A stretch of DNA of 14,175 nt from JBGPYB01 sp041493035 (GTDB lineage: Bacteria; Acidobacteriota; Vicinamibacteria; Fen-336). Positions within the stretch are counted from its first letter, which is position 1. The number at the start of each line of letters is the position of its first letter. Shown here piece by piece: positions 1-7,268 of the stretch. The notes beneath the pieces are model-generated. The model was not told the origin of the DNA, ran no database searches, and saw only the letters and a list, made by a program, of their open reading frames with translations. The translations under genes and the position numbers were made by a program. The stretch lies in the NCBI GenBank assembly GCA_041493035.1, contig JBGPYB010000123.1, forward strand, positions 1 to 14,175. Direction: 5' to 3'.

Positions 1-386
1 ATGGCGAATCGGACGGTCACCGTCATGATCACGGCGACGGGTTGGCCGTTGAGCTTCGTCGGCGTGTAGGTCCACTGCTGGACGGCCGCGAGGGCTGCGC
101 CCTCCAGGAGTGGCGGGCCCTGGAGGACACGCACATCGGTCACCCGTCCATCGGTTCCGATGGTGCAGTCGAGGACGACGGTTCCCTGGAGGCGGATGGC
201 GCGGGCCGTCTCCGGGTACTGGGGGTTCACATGGTGGAGCTTGCGGGGTGGCTGGATGTCCCCGCCCACGCGGAGCGTCGGCCCTGTCCCACCGGGCGAG
301 CTCTCGGAGCCGCCACCGCCCTGGCCTCTGTCGCCGTCTGTCGCGGGAGGGCAGGTGGGACACCCGTCCCCTCCGCCCGCTCCCAT
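1..386 (-). CDS. TonB-family C-terminal domain protein, partial (3' end outside window)
   Basis: TonB C-terminal domains bridge the periplasm from an inner-membrane ExbB/ExbD motor to outer-membrane receptors. From the ATG at 386 I read 128 residues before the edge. Residues 1-35 are a Gly-rich linker with a CPTC pair (C9, C12). Residues 38-128 are the domain, with LRVGGDIQPP, HHVNPQYPETAR, LQGTVVLDCTIG, VQQWTYTPTKLNGQ and VIMTVTVRF in family order. Only a few residues should be missing at the C-terminus. This frame stays open upstream only to a stop at 558-560. Residues encoded there (about 390-460) look like the usual Pro/Glu-rich linker, so the ATG is merely the first plausible in-frame start. 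No transmembrane helix exists in this frame, although the family needs one. The domain call is firm; whether the gene is functional is doubtful (see the next entry). Confidence 0.85.
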   Translation of the reverse strand, partial: MGAGGGDGCPTCPPATDGDRGQGGGGSESSPGGTGPTLRVGGDIQPPRKLHHVNPQYPETARAIRLQGTVVLDCTIGTDGRVTDVRVLQGPPLLEGAALAAVQQWTYTPTKLNGQPVAVIMTVTVRFA

Positions 387-504
387 TTGGACCGGCTCTC
401 CGCTGCTCAGCGGCGGCTCCTCGATGGGCTCGGAGGTCGTGGCGGCGAGCTGGGGTACGCCGACTCGGCGACACGACGACGTCCTCGAAGAGCCTCGCGC
501 CCAT
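387..504 (-). pseudogene. Out-of-frame N-terminal leader of the TonB-like gene (putative remnant)
   Basis: An ATG at 504 preceded by GAGG (5-nt spacer) opens a frame one base away from the TonB domain frame. It begins MGARLFEDVVVSPSRRR and then turns into Arg-rich text typical of a wrong frame. From memory, an LFED(V/L)VVS-like start directly before a basic stretch and a membrane helix resembles the N-terminus of some acidobacterial TonB proteins. The domain frame takes over with VGVPQLAATTSEPIEEPPL around 410-465. The simplest reading is a gene that lost its membrane helix and proline-rich segment in a deletion that also shifted the frame, near 450-470. An assembly error is possible. The motif resemblance is an inference. 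Confidence 0.45.
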
Positions 505-783
505 CGCGTCCTCGCTTTCTCGACTGTCGGGTGCGGCCTCCGCGCGGGCCGCCGTTGTCAGATGAGACACCGACCCCCGAGGTGGGTTCCGGGAATCGGC
601 CAGCGAGGAAGGGCCGCGGACGGGAGGGCCGCCGCGGCCGAGGCGCCTCTGGACGCTCCTTGGAGGGAAGGGCGCCCGATCGCCTAGGAGGGCACGAGTC
701 AGTAGACCACGACCCGGCGCGGCCAGCTGTGAGCGCCGTCACCGGTACCCCCGCCGGCGAGTCCTGGGCTATGCTGGTACGTT
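505..783. other. Gene-free stretch between the TonB remnant and ispH
   Basis: These 279 bases hold open frames on both strands, but their translations are Arg/Pro/Gly-rich and show no domain. I take them as GC-driven noise. I see no tRNA, long inverted repeat or terminator. The only signal is a TATGCT hexamer at 770-775, just before ispH. Confidence 0.6.
770..775 (+). promoter_or_regulatory. Putative -10 box of ispH (TATGCT)
   Basis: GCTATGCTGG contains TATGCT, matching TATAAT at four positions. It ends 8 nt before the GTG start at 784, and no convincing -35 or Shine-Dalgarno is visible. With a usual 6-8 nt gap to the transcription start, the mRNA would begin at or next to the start codon (leaderless). 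Similar GxTAnnnT boxes precede several other genes here. Confidence 0.35.
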
Positions 784-1992
784 GTGAGCCAGACGTATTT
801 CCAGAAAGGCTTCGGCCTCAAGGCGACCGTGCGCCCGATCCTGGCCCAGAACTACCACAGCCGTGTGGTCGATCGCCTACGGGAGATCGGCCACACCGGA
901 CGGGCCGGGGACATGGTTTTGAAGCTCGCGCGGGAGTTCGGGTTCTGCTACGGCGTGGACCGTGCGGTGGAGTATGCCTACGAGACGCGGGAGAGGTTCC
1001 CGGATCGGCGCATCTTCCTGTCCGGGGAGATCATCCACAACCCCGACGTGAACGCCCGGATCGCCGAGATGGGGATCCGCATCCTGCCGGAGAACGCCGA
1101 CTCCAGGACACGCTACGCGGCCGTCGAGGGGGGAGACGTCGTGATCCTCCCGGCCTTCGGCGTTCCCGTGGGCGAGATGGAGGAGCTTCGGGGGAAGGGG
1201 TGCGTCCTCGTCGACACGACCTGCGGCAGCGTGTTGAACGTCTGGAAGAACGTCCACATGTACGCGCGCGACGGCTTCACCGCCGTCATCCACGGCAAGC
1301 ATCACCATGAGGAGACGAAGGCGACCGCCTCCCAGGCCCTGACCCACGAGGGGGGCCAATACCTCTGCGTGCGCGACCGCCCCGAGGCCGAGGTAGTCTG
1401 CGGCTTCATCCGTGGGACGGTGCCGGGGGACTTGGTGCGTGAGCGATTCGCGAGCGCCACAGGTCCGGGCTTTGACCCCGAGCGCGACCTCGCCCGCGTC
1501 GGCGTCGCCAACCAGACGACGATGCTCATGAGCGAAAGCCTCGAGATCCAGGAGATGCTGCGGGCCGCCATGAGGGACCGGTTCGGCGACGAGGAGATGC
1601 CCCGCCGCTTCCGTGCCATGGACACGATCTGCTCGGCCACCCAGGATCGCCAGGACTCCGTCCTCAAGATGCTCCACCAGGGCGGCCTCGACGTGATGGT
1701 CGTCATCGGGGGCTACAACAGCAGCAACACCCAGGCCCTCGCTCGGATCTGTGCGGAGCGCCTCCCGACCTTCCACATCAAGGGCTCCGAGTGTCTCGAC
1801 GGCGCCAGCGTCCGTCACCGTCCGGTTGGACCCCAGCACTCCGAGGTGACGACGCCGTCATGGCTGCCCCCCGGCGTCGTGACCGTGGGTCTCACCGCCG
1901 GCGCTTCGACCCCCAACAACGTGGTGGGCGAGGTGGTGGAGCGCGTCCTCGGCCTGCGCGGGCGCAGCATCGCCGATCTCGTCGCGCTGTAG
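784..1992 (+). CDS. ispH: 4-hydroxy-3-methylbut-2-enyl diphosphate reductase, long form
   Basis: IspH (LytB) is a cytosolic iron-sulfur enzyme that converts HMBPP to IPP and DMAPP, the last step of the MEP pathway. The protein has 402 residues from a GTG start. The three cluster-binding cysteines are visible: C55 (EFGFCYGVDRAV), C147 (DTTCGSVLNVWKN) and C283 (AMDTICSATQDRQ). Substrate-site text includes EIIHNP (82-87), GKHHHEETKA (171-180), YNSSNT (311-316) and TAGASTPNN (371-379). It has about 42 residues before the core (YFQKGFGLKA) and PAFG (123-126) where the E. coli type has a histidine. Both are traits of the cyanobacterial/plant long form, against about 316 residues for the E. coli type. 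No Shine-Dalgarno precedes the GTG. A hairpin follows the stop, so it may be transcribed alone. The identification is secure. Confidence 0.96.
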   Translation: MSQTYFQKGFGLKATVRPILAQNYHSRVVDRLREIGHTGRAGDMVLKLAREFGFCYGVDRAVEYAYETRERFPDRRIFLSGEIIHNPDVNARIAEMGIRILPENADSRTRYAAVEGGDVVILPAFGVPVGEMEELRGKGCVLVDTTCGSVLNVWKNVHMYARDGFTAVIHGKHHHEETKATASQALTHEGGQYLCVRDRPEAEVVCGFIRGTVPGDLVRERFASATGPGFDPERDLARVGVANQTTMLMSESLEIQEMLRAAMRDRFGDEEMPRRFRAMDTICSATQDRQDSVLKMLHQGGLDVMVVIGGYNSSNTQALARICAERLPTFHIKGSECLDGASVRHRPVGPQHSEVTTPSWLPPGVVTVGLTAGASTPNNVVGEVVERVLGLRGRSIADLVAL

Positions 1993-2002
1993 GCCAGAGC
2001 AA

Positions 2003-2018
2003 AAGCCCTTCCGGGCTT
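2003..2018 (+). terminator. Small hairpin after ispH
   Basis: AAGCCC-TTCC-GGGCTT forms a perfect 6-bp stem with a 4-nt loop, 10 nt after the ispH stop. A-rich sequence precedes it and only CTGATAT follows, so there is no proper U-tract. It may be a weak terminator or a processing site. It abuts the fabI promoter. Confidence 0.5.
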
Positions 2019-2019
2019 C

Positions 2020-2028
2020 TGATATAGT
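2020..2028 (+). promoter_or_regulatory. Extended -10 promoter of fabI (TGaTATAGT)
   Basis: TG-A-TATAGT matches the extended -10 consensus TGnTATAAT with one mismatch. Transcription would start near 2034-2036, just upstream of the GGAGGG ribosome site at 2037-2042 and the ATG at 2049. I find no good -35, which extended -10 promoters often lack. Confidence 0.55.
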
Positions 2029-2048
2029 CGCCGGCCGGAGGGAACGAG

Positions 2049-2828
2049 ATGCTTCTCGCAGGCAAGCACGGGCTCATTCTTGGCATCGCCAACAAGCGTT
2101 CCATCGCGTGGGGGATCGCCCAGGCGGTCTCGCGCGAAGGGGCACGCCTCGCCGTCACGTACCAGGGGGAGCGCCTCGAAGAGAACGTGCGGGAGTTGGC
2201 CGGGAGCCTGAGCGAGCCTGTCATCCTTCCCTGTGATGTCGCGAAGGACGAGGACCTCGACGCGCTTGCCAGTGAGGTTCAGAAGAACTTCGGCGGCCTC
2301 GACTTCGTGGTCCACGCCGTCGCCTTCGCCTTGCGCGAAGAGCTGGACGGCGACTACATGAACACGTCGCGCGAAGGCTACCGCGTCGCCCAGGACATCT
2401 CCGCCTACTCCCTGACCGCGGTGACCAAGAGGATGGCGCCGCTCATGGAAGCGCGCGGGGGCGGGAGCGTCGTGACCCTCTCGTATCTCGGCGGGGAGCG
2501 CGTCATCCCCCACTACAACGTCATGGGCGTCGCCAAGGCGGCTCTGGAAATGTCGGTCCGGTACCTGGCCAACGACCTGGGGCCGAAGGGAATCCGCGTC
2601 AACGCCATCTCTGCCGGACCCATCAAGACTCTCGCCGCATCGGGGGTCCACGGCATCTCCAAGATGCTCGAATACCATCGGACCCACGCTCCGATGCGCA
2701 AGAACACCGAGCAGGAAGAGGTCGGCGACGTGGGGTTGTTCCTCGTGTCGTCTCTCTCGCGCGGCGTGACGGGCGAGGTGATTCACGTAGACAACGGCTT
2801 CCACGTGATGGGGATGGCGGCGCTCTAG
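2049..2828 (+). CDS. fabI: Enoyl-[acyl-carrier-protein] reductase (NADH), FabI
   Basis: FabI reduces trans-2-enoyl-ACP to acyl-ACP in the last step of each fatty-acid elongation round. It is a cytosolic short-chain dehydrogenase tetramer. The 259 residues match the usual length. The FabI-type nucleotide loop is at 9-21 (LILGIANKRSIAW). The active site reads SYLGGERVIPHYNVMGVAK, giving Tyr146, Tyr156 and Lys163, the same numbers as E. coli. NAISAGPIKTL (185-195) and GEVIHVDNGFH (242-252) are the other family signatures. Ala92 stands where E. coli has Gly93, which as I recall is also the state in the Staphylococcus enzyme. The start has a strong GGAGGG ribosome site 6 nt upstream. It has its own promoter-like box, and lptD follows after 34 nt. 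Confidence 0.97.
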   Translation: MLLAGKHGLILGIANKRSIAWGIAQAVSREGARLAVTYQGERLEENVRELAGSLSEPVILPCDVAKDEDLDALASEVQKNFGGLDFVVHAVAFALREELDGDYMNTSREGYRVAQDISAYSLTAVTKRMAPLMEARGGGSVVTLSYLGGERVIPHYNVMGVAKAALEMSVRYLANDLGPKGIRVNAISAGPIKTLAASGVHGISKMLEYHRTHAPMRKNTEQEEVGDVGLFLVSSLSRGVTGEVIHVDNGFHVMGMAAL

Positions 2829-2847
2829 GCGTTTCGGCTCCCCGTGT

Positions 2848-2853
2848 TACCCT
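2848..2853 (+). promoter_or_regulatory. Possible -10 box before lptD (TACCCT)
   Basis: GTTACCCTGA lies in the 34-nt gap after fabI and ends 9 nt before the GTG start of lptD. It fits the TAnnnT pattern only, has no -35, and there is no Shine-Dalgarno in the gap. Read-through from fabI is equally likely. Confidence 0.25.
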
Positions 2854-2862
2854 GACCCTCGC

Positions 2863-5301
2863 GTGGGAGATCGGTCGCGGCTCGTCGCTTTGGCGCTCGC
2901 TCTGAGTGCCGCGTCCGTGCTGGCCCAGGAATCGGCGCCGGCCGGCACCCCGCAGGACCAACACCCTGACGAGGCCTCCCCACCCCCGGCCGACGCTGCG
3001 AAGGACGACAAGAGCCAGGCCCCCGCCGCCGGCGCGCCCGCGGCAGAGCCGGAGAAGAAGGATGGGCAACCGCCTGCGCCGCCTGTCGGAGCGACGCCCG
3101 GCAATGCGCCTGTCAAGGGAGGGCCGGCCAAACCGAAGGACCCCGACGAGCCGGCTGCCGGTGACATTCGCATCCGCGCCGACGCCCAGGAGCAGATGGA
3201 GAAGGGTCACTATCAGGCCCGCGGCTCCGTGGAGCTGCGGACTGGAGAAACGCGGATCGAGGCCGACCAAGTGGACATTTACGGGATCGAGAAACCCGAC
3301 GGCACCCAGAGCAAGAAGGTCGTCGCTCTGGGGAACGTGGTGTTCATCAAGGAGGACGAGCGACTGGCCGGGGATCGCCTCACGATGGAGCTGGACACCG
3401 GCACCGGCGTCTTCGAGAACGCCCGGGGCTACGTCGAGCCGGGGATGATCATCGAGGGGAAGACCATCGAGCGGATCAACGCCGACACCTACCGTGTGGA
3501 GGGCGGCCGCTTCACCGCCTGCATGCAGCCCTCGCCGCGCTGGACTTTCTCCGCGACCTCGGCCGTGGTCCACGTTGGCGACAAGGTCGTGGCGAAGAAC
3601 GTCGTCCTCCGCGTCAAAGTCGTTCCGGCCTTCTACTTTCCTTACTTCGTCTACCCGATGAGGGAGGATCAGCGCGCCACGGGATTTCTCTTTCCCCACT
3701 TCGGCAACTCGTCGGTACGGGGATTCAACGTCGGCTCCGGGTTCTTCTGGGCGATGGGCCGGAGCGCCGATCAGACTTTCTACGCCGACCACTACTCCAA
3801 CGCGGGGTTCGGCTTCGGTCACGAGCTCCGGTGGGCGCCCCCTTCGCCCTCGCGGGGAACCTTCCGAACCTATGTCTTCAACGCGCAGGACGGCAGCAGC
3901 CGCGACTACGACATCAACTGGAGCGCACTCCAGGCCCTCCCGGGGAGGGCTCGGGTCACGCTGTTGGTGCGCCGCTACAGCAACACCCTCTTCCAGAGCC
4001 GTTATCAGGACAACTTCAACCTGGCCACCTCCCGGACCGAGAACACGCAGTTCAGCTTCCAGAAGAACCTGCCGTTCGTGAACTTCCAGGCTGTCGCCCA
4101 GGACAATCAGGTCTTCTTCTCGGACCAGACCCGCATCAACCGACGGCTGCCGAGCCTGCGCCTCAACCACCAGCCCCAGAAGGTCGGCAAGACGGGCATC
4201 GTGTTCGGCGTCGAGGCGAGCGAGGACAGGCTGGGGCGGGGGAACCAGGACCGCGTCGACCTTTATTCGCGCCTCGACTTCGCCCCGCAGGTCTCGCGCC
4301 CGTTCACGACCACGTGGCTCCAGGTGAACCCGTCCGTCAAGTATCGCTACACGCGGTACGGGGACACGTTGGAGGCCGCGGATGCCGGCACCTTTCCCGT
4401 GGGCCCCCCTCTGACCCGCCGCTTCTTCGAAACTTCGGTGGAGCTGGACGGGCCGACGTTCTCGCGCGTTTTCGACAATCCGGGTGGCTTCTACTCCAAT
4501 CGCTTCAAGCACGTGATCGGACCAGAGGTCACCTGGACCTACCGAACCGCCGTCGACAGCTTCGAGGCGATCCCGAAGTTCGACGGAACCGATCAGTTTC
4601 TGGGCACCAACCAGGTCTATTACACCCTCGTCCAGCGACTGCTCGCGAAGCGTCCCGGTCCGAATGGCAAGAGCATCCCCTTCGAGTTCCTGACGTGGCG
4701 TATCGGGCAGACCTACTACGTCCAGATCGCCGATACCCAGAACGAGTTCGACCCCAACTACTCGTCGGGGATATTTGGTCCCGGTGGCGTCCCCGACCAC
4801 AACTCGCCCATATCGTCACGGCTCAGGGTACGGCCGACGAGGGATATCGCGGCGAACTTCGACGTCGAGTACGACGTGAACTTCAAACAGCTCCGAAACC
4901 TCAGCATCGGGTCGACGCTGGGTGGCGAGCGCGGCAGCCTGACCGCGAGCTGGAACAAGGCGAGCAAAGTGGCCGAACTGGCCGCGGACAGAACCACCAT
5001 CCGCAACTTCGTGCGAGGGGCGCTGAGGTTCGAGCTGCTCCCCAGGCGCCTCACGTTCGAAAGCTCGGCCAACTACGATTTCGTCGCCAAGAAGCTCCTG
5101 CAATCGGTCGGTCGGCTACGGTGGGAAGTCCAGTGCTGCGGCTTCGAGCTGGAGACCATCCAGTTCCACTACAACGGCCGCGACGAGCGTCAGTTCCGTT
5201 TCAACATCGAGCTGGCCAACATGGGCTCCATCGGAAACTTCCTGGGGGATCAGCAGGGCGGGCCCGGCAAGGGCCCGTCGGGCGTTGGAGGGCTCCGGTG
5301 A
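2863..5301 (+). CDS. lptD: LPS-assembly outer-membrane protein LptD
   Basis: LptD is the outer-membrane barrel that, with LptE, inserts lipopolysaccharide into the outer leaflet. The 812-residue protein starts at GTG with a signal peptide (basic MGDRSR, hydrophobic core 7-19, likely cut at VLA|Q after residue 21). Residues 22-100 are a Pro/Ala/Asp/Lys-rich, presumably disordered segment. Residues 101-215 are the OstA/LptA-like jellyroll (DIRIRADAQE, GSVELRTGETRIEAD, VVALGNVVFI). From about 216 the LptD barrel follows, with FTACMQPSPRWTF, VVPAFYFPYFVYPM and HVIGPEVTWTYR. Cysteines are C220 and the adjacent pair C758-C759, matching three of the four E. coli disulfide cysteines; the most N-terminal one is absent. 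The stop overlaps the next start (GTGA), suggesting an operon with it. The identification is strong. Confidence 0.93.
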   Translation: MGDRSRLVALALALSAASVLAQESAPAGTPQDQHPDEASPPPADAAKDDKSQAPAAGAPAAEPEKKDGQPPAPPVGATPGNAPVKGGPAKPKDPDEPAAGDIRIRADAQEQMEKGHYQARGSVELRTGETRIEADQVDIYGIEKPDGTQSKKVVALGNVVFIKEDERLAGDRLTMELDTGTGVFENARGYVEPGMIIEGKTIERINADTYRVEGGRFTACMQPSPRWTFSATSAVVHVGDKVVAKNVVLRVKVVPAFYFPYFVYPMREDQRATGFLFPHFGNSSVRGFNVGSGFFWAMGRSADQTFYADHYSNAGFGFGHELRWAPPSPSRGTFRTYVFNAQDGSSRDYDINWSALQALPGRARVTLLVRRYSNTLFQSRYQDNFNLATSRTENTQFSFQKNLPFVNFQAVAQDNQVFFSDQTRINRRLPSLRLNHQPQKVGKTGIVFGVEASEDRLGRGNQDRVDLYSRLDFAPQVSRPFTTTWLQVNPSVKYRYTRYGDTLEAADAGTFPVGPPLTRRFFETSVELDGPTFSRVFDNPGGFYSNRFKHVIGPEVTWTYRTAVDSFEAIPKFDGTDQFLGTNQVYYTLVQRLLAKRPGPNGKSIPFEFLTWRIGQTYYVQIADTQNEFDPNYSSGIFGPGGVPDHNSPISSRLRVRPTRDIAANFDVEYDVNFKQLRNLSIGSTLGGERGSLTASWNKASKVAELAADRTTIRNFVRGALRFELLPRRLTFESSANYDFVAKKLLQSVGRLRWEVQCCGFELETIQFHYNGRDERQFRFNIELANMGSIGNFLGDQQGGPGKGPSGVGGLR

Positions 5302-6287
5302 AGGTCCTCGTCACCGGCGTCGCCGGCTTCGTGGGCGGCCACATGGCGGAGTTCCTCCGCGACGAGCAGCCCAGCGCCGAGGTCTTCGGCATCGTGAAGC
5401 CCCACGGGAGCGGCGGCGGCGCCCTTCCGGGGCGCGTGGCAGTGATCGAGGCCGACATCGAGGATGCCGTGGCCGTCGACGCTGCCCTGGACCTCGTCCA
5501 TCCCGATAGGATCGTGCACCTGGCCGCGCAATCGAGCCCCCAAGCTTCGTGGGACGATCCGGCGGGCACGCTTCGCGTCAACATCCACGGTCTCCTCAAT
5601 GTCCTCGAAGCGGTGCGGAAACGCTCTTTGTCTCCGCGGATTCTCGTGGTGGGGAGCGCCGAGGAATACGGGATGGTCGATGCCCGGGACCTTCCGGTGG
5701 GGGAAGAGACGCCTCTCCGCCCGGCGACTCCATACGCCGTCAGCAAGGTCGCCCAGGGGTACCTCGCTCTGCAATACGCCCTCTCGTTCCGCATGGGGAT
5801 CATCCGCACGCGCACCTTCCACCACACGGGCCCCGGCCGTGGCGAAGCCTTCGCCGAAAGCTCCTTCGCCCGCCAGATCGCCGAGATCGAGGTGCACCGC
5901 CGTCCGCCGGTCCTCGCCGTGGGCAACCTGGAGGCGGTCCGGGACTTCTCCGACGTGCGGGACGTGGTCCGCGCCTACTGGCGGCTCCTCGAGAGCGGGA
6001 ACAGTGGCGACGTGTACAACGTCTGCAGCGGCAAGGGAGTCCGGATTCGGGATCTCCTGCAGACCCTCATTGGAGCGGCCGGTATCGACGTGGAGGTGCG
6101 CGTCGATCCGGACCGGCTGCGTCCCGCCGACATCCCGGCGCTCGTGGGGAATCCGGCCAAGCTTCGGAAGGCCACGGGGTGGACGCCCCGTGTTCCGCTG
6201 GAACGGACGCTCGGGGACCTCCTTCAATACTGGCGTGAGAGGACGGCCACCGCGACCGTCTCTCCCGCGTCGCTCCGGCCCCGATGA
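5298..6287 (+). CDS. RMD/GMD-type NAD(P)-dependent sugar-nucleotide reductase
   Basis: This is an extended short-chain dehydrogenase of 329 residues. Visible parts are the Rossmann loop GVAGFVG (7-13), NIHGLLNVLEAVR (95-107), GSAEEYG (119-125) and catalytic Ser120 with YAVSK (Tyr146, Lys150). TFHHTGPGRGEAFAESSFARQIAEIE and VRDFSDVRDVVRAYWRLL follow. The TGPG stretch and VRVDPDRLRPADI resemble GDP-6-deoxy-D-lyxo-4-hexulose reductase (Rmd), which makes GDP-D-rhamnose, more than GDP-mannose 4,6-dehydratase. Both substrate and product are inferred. The start is GTG at 5298, overlapping the lptD stop by 4 nt, so translation is probably coupled. A sugar for LPS or another glycan would suit the neighbour. 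It ends in a 4-nt ATGA overlap with the next gene. The family is sure; the exact enzyme is not. Confidence 0.8.
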   Translation: MKVLVTGVAGFVGGHMAEFLRDEQPSAEVFGIVKPHGSGGGALPGRVAVIEADIEDAVAVDAALDLVHPDRIVHLAAQSSPQASWDDPAGTLRVNIHGLLNVLEAVRKRSLSPRILVVGSAEEYGMVDARDLPVGEETPLRPATPYAVSKVAQGYLALQYALSFRMGIIRTRTFHHTGPGRGEAFAESSFARQIAEIEVHRRPPVLAVGNLEAVRDFSDVRDVVRAYWRLLESGNSGDVYNVCSGKGVRIRDLLQTLIGAAGIDVEVRVDPDRLRPADIPALVGNPAKLRKATGWTPRVPLERTLGDLLQYWRERTATATVSPASLRPR

Positions 6288-7267
6288 AAGTCCTTCTGAC
6301 GGGCGGGACGGGTTTTCTCGGCAAGAACGTGGCGCGACATCTCGCGAAGGCGGGGCACGACCTTCGTCTCCTGGCGCGGCAGGCGAGCGATCTCGAAGGG
6401 CTTCCAAGGGCCGAGATCGTGCGCGGTGACGTGACCGATGCCGACTCGCTCCGCCGTGCCACGGACGGGTGCAACGCCGTGTGTCACATGGCCGCGGTCG
6501 TCAAGATGTGGCTCGCGGACCGTGCTCCCTTCGACGCCGTCAACGTCGGGGGGTTCCGGAACGTCCTTGCAGCCGCTCGCGATGCGGGCGCCCGGCTGGT
6601 GTACACGTCGTCGTTCATCGCCATCGGACCGACGGGATCGACACCCGTCGACGAGACTCACCTTCACGCGGGAGACAGCTACCGAAACGACTACGAGCGC
6701 ACCAAGGCCCTGGCCGACACCCTCGCCCGCGAAGCGGCCGCCGCAGGACAGGATGTCGTGATGCTCTATCCGGGCGTCGTCTACGGTCCGGGGGCTCTGA
6801 CCGACGGGAACCTCGTGGTGAAGATGGTGGCCGACCACATGAACGGGAAGTTCCCCGGGATCATCGGCCCGGGGGACCGGCTCTGGTCCTACGCCTTCGT
6901 CGAGGACGTGGCGGCGGGCCACGTCGCGGCCCTCGAGCGCGGCCAGAAGGGGGAACGCTACTTCCTCTGCGGCGAGAACGTCGACATGAACGGCTTCTTT
7001 GCCTCCCTGGCCCGCGTGGCTTCCGTGGCGCCGCCGCGGCTTCACATTCCCTATGCGGCGGCCACGCTCCTCGGTCTCTCGCTCCTGGGATGGGCGGAGT
7101 TGACGGGCCATCCGCCGCTGCTGACCCATCAGGTCGTTGGCGTCTTCAAGGAGCATTGGGCCTACACGAGCGCCAAGGCGGAGCGCGAACTCGGCTACCA
7201 TCCGACCCCTCTCGATGACGGGCTGCGTCAAACGGTGGCGTGGCTCCGAGACGCTCACCTTGTCTGA
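6284..7267 (+). CDS. NAD(P)-dependent reductase, farnesol-dehydrogenase / HpnA / dihydroflavonol-reductase-like
   Basis: A 327-residue extended short-chain dehydrogenase. It shows GGTGFLG (7-13), GDVTDADSL (48-56), HMAAVV, NVGGFRNVL (87-95), YTSSFIAIG (107-115) with catalytic Ser, YERTK (Tyr137, Lys141) and LYPGVVYGPGALT (161-173). YAFVEDVAAGHVAALE, GERYFLCGEN and HWAYTSAKAERELGY follow. From memory the whole chain lines up closely with plant NAD-dependent farnesol dehydrogenase, and also with the hopanoid-associated HpnA group. The following genes encode prenol-kinase and prenyltransferase homologues, so oxidation or reduction of a prenyl alcohol/aldehyde is a reasonable guess. No other hopanoid genes are in view. 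It overlaps the upstream gene by ATGA, and the downstream gene begins 1 nt after its stop. A sugar substrate remains possible. Confidence 0.8.
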   Translation: MKVLLTGGTGFLGKNVARHLAKAGHDLRLLARQASDLEGLPRAEIVRGDVTDADSLRRATDGCNAVCHMAAVVKMWLADRAPFDAVNVGGFRNVLAAARDAGARLVYTSSFIAIGPTGSTPVDETHLHAGDSYRNDYERTKALADTLAREAAAAGQDVVMLYPGVVYGPGALTDGNLVVKMVADHMNGKFPGIIGPGDRLWSYAFVEDVAAGHVAALERGQKGERYFLCGENVDMNGFFASLARVASVAPPRLHIPYAAATLLGLSLLGWAELTGHPPLLTHQVVGVFKEHWAYTSAKAERELGYHPTPLDDGLRQTVAWLRDAHLV

Positions 7268-7268
7268 C

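Noticed and set aside
42..1310. A long plus-strand open frame over the TonB remnant and the start of ispH
   Set aside because: It is Arg/Pro/Gly-rich, lacks domains, and conflicts with the TonB domain on the minus strand and with IspH in another frame.
2322..2324. Ala92 of FabI at the place of E. coli Gly93, a triclosan-resistance position
   Set aside because: As I recall, natural FabI enzymes such as that of Staphylococcus carry Ala here and remain sensitive, so no resistance can be inferred.
2623..4800. A 725-codon open frame on the minus strand opposite fabI and lptD
   Set aside because: The translation is low-complexity Val/Gly/Arg/Asp-rich with no domain, and lptD and fabI on the other strand are unmistakable. 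Long antisense frames are expected at this GC content.
3831..5297. In-frame upstream extension of the sugar reductase to about 3831
   Set aside because: The added residues are a frame shadow of lptD. The Rossmann N-terminus MKVLVTGVAGFVG fixes the start at the GTG at 5298.
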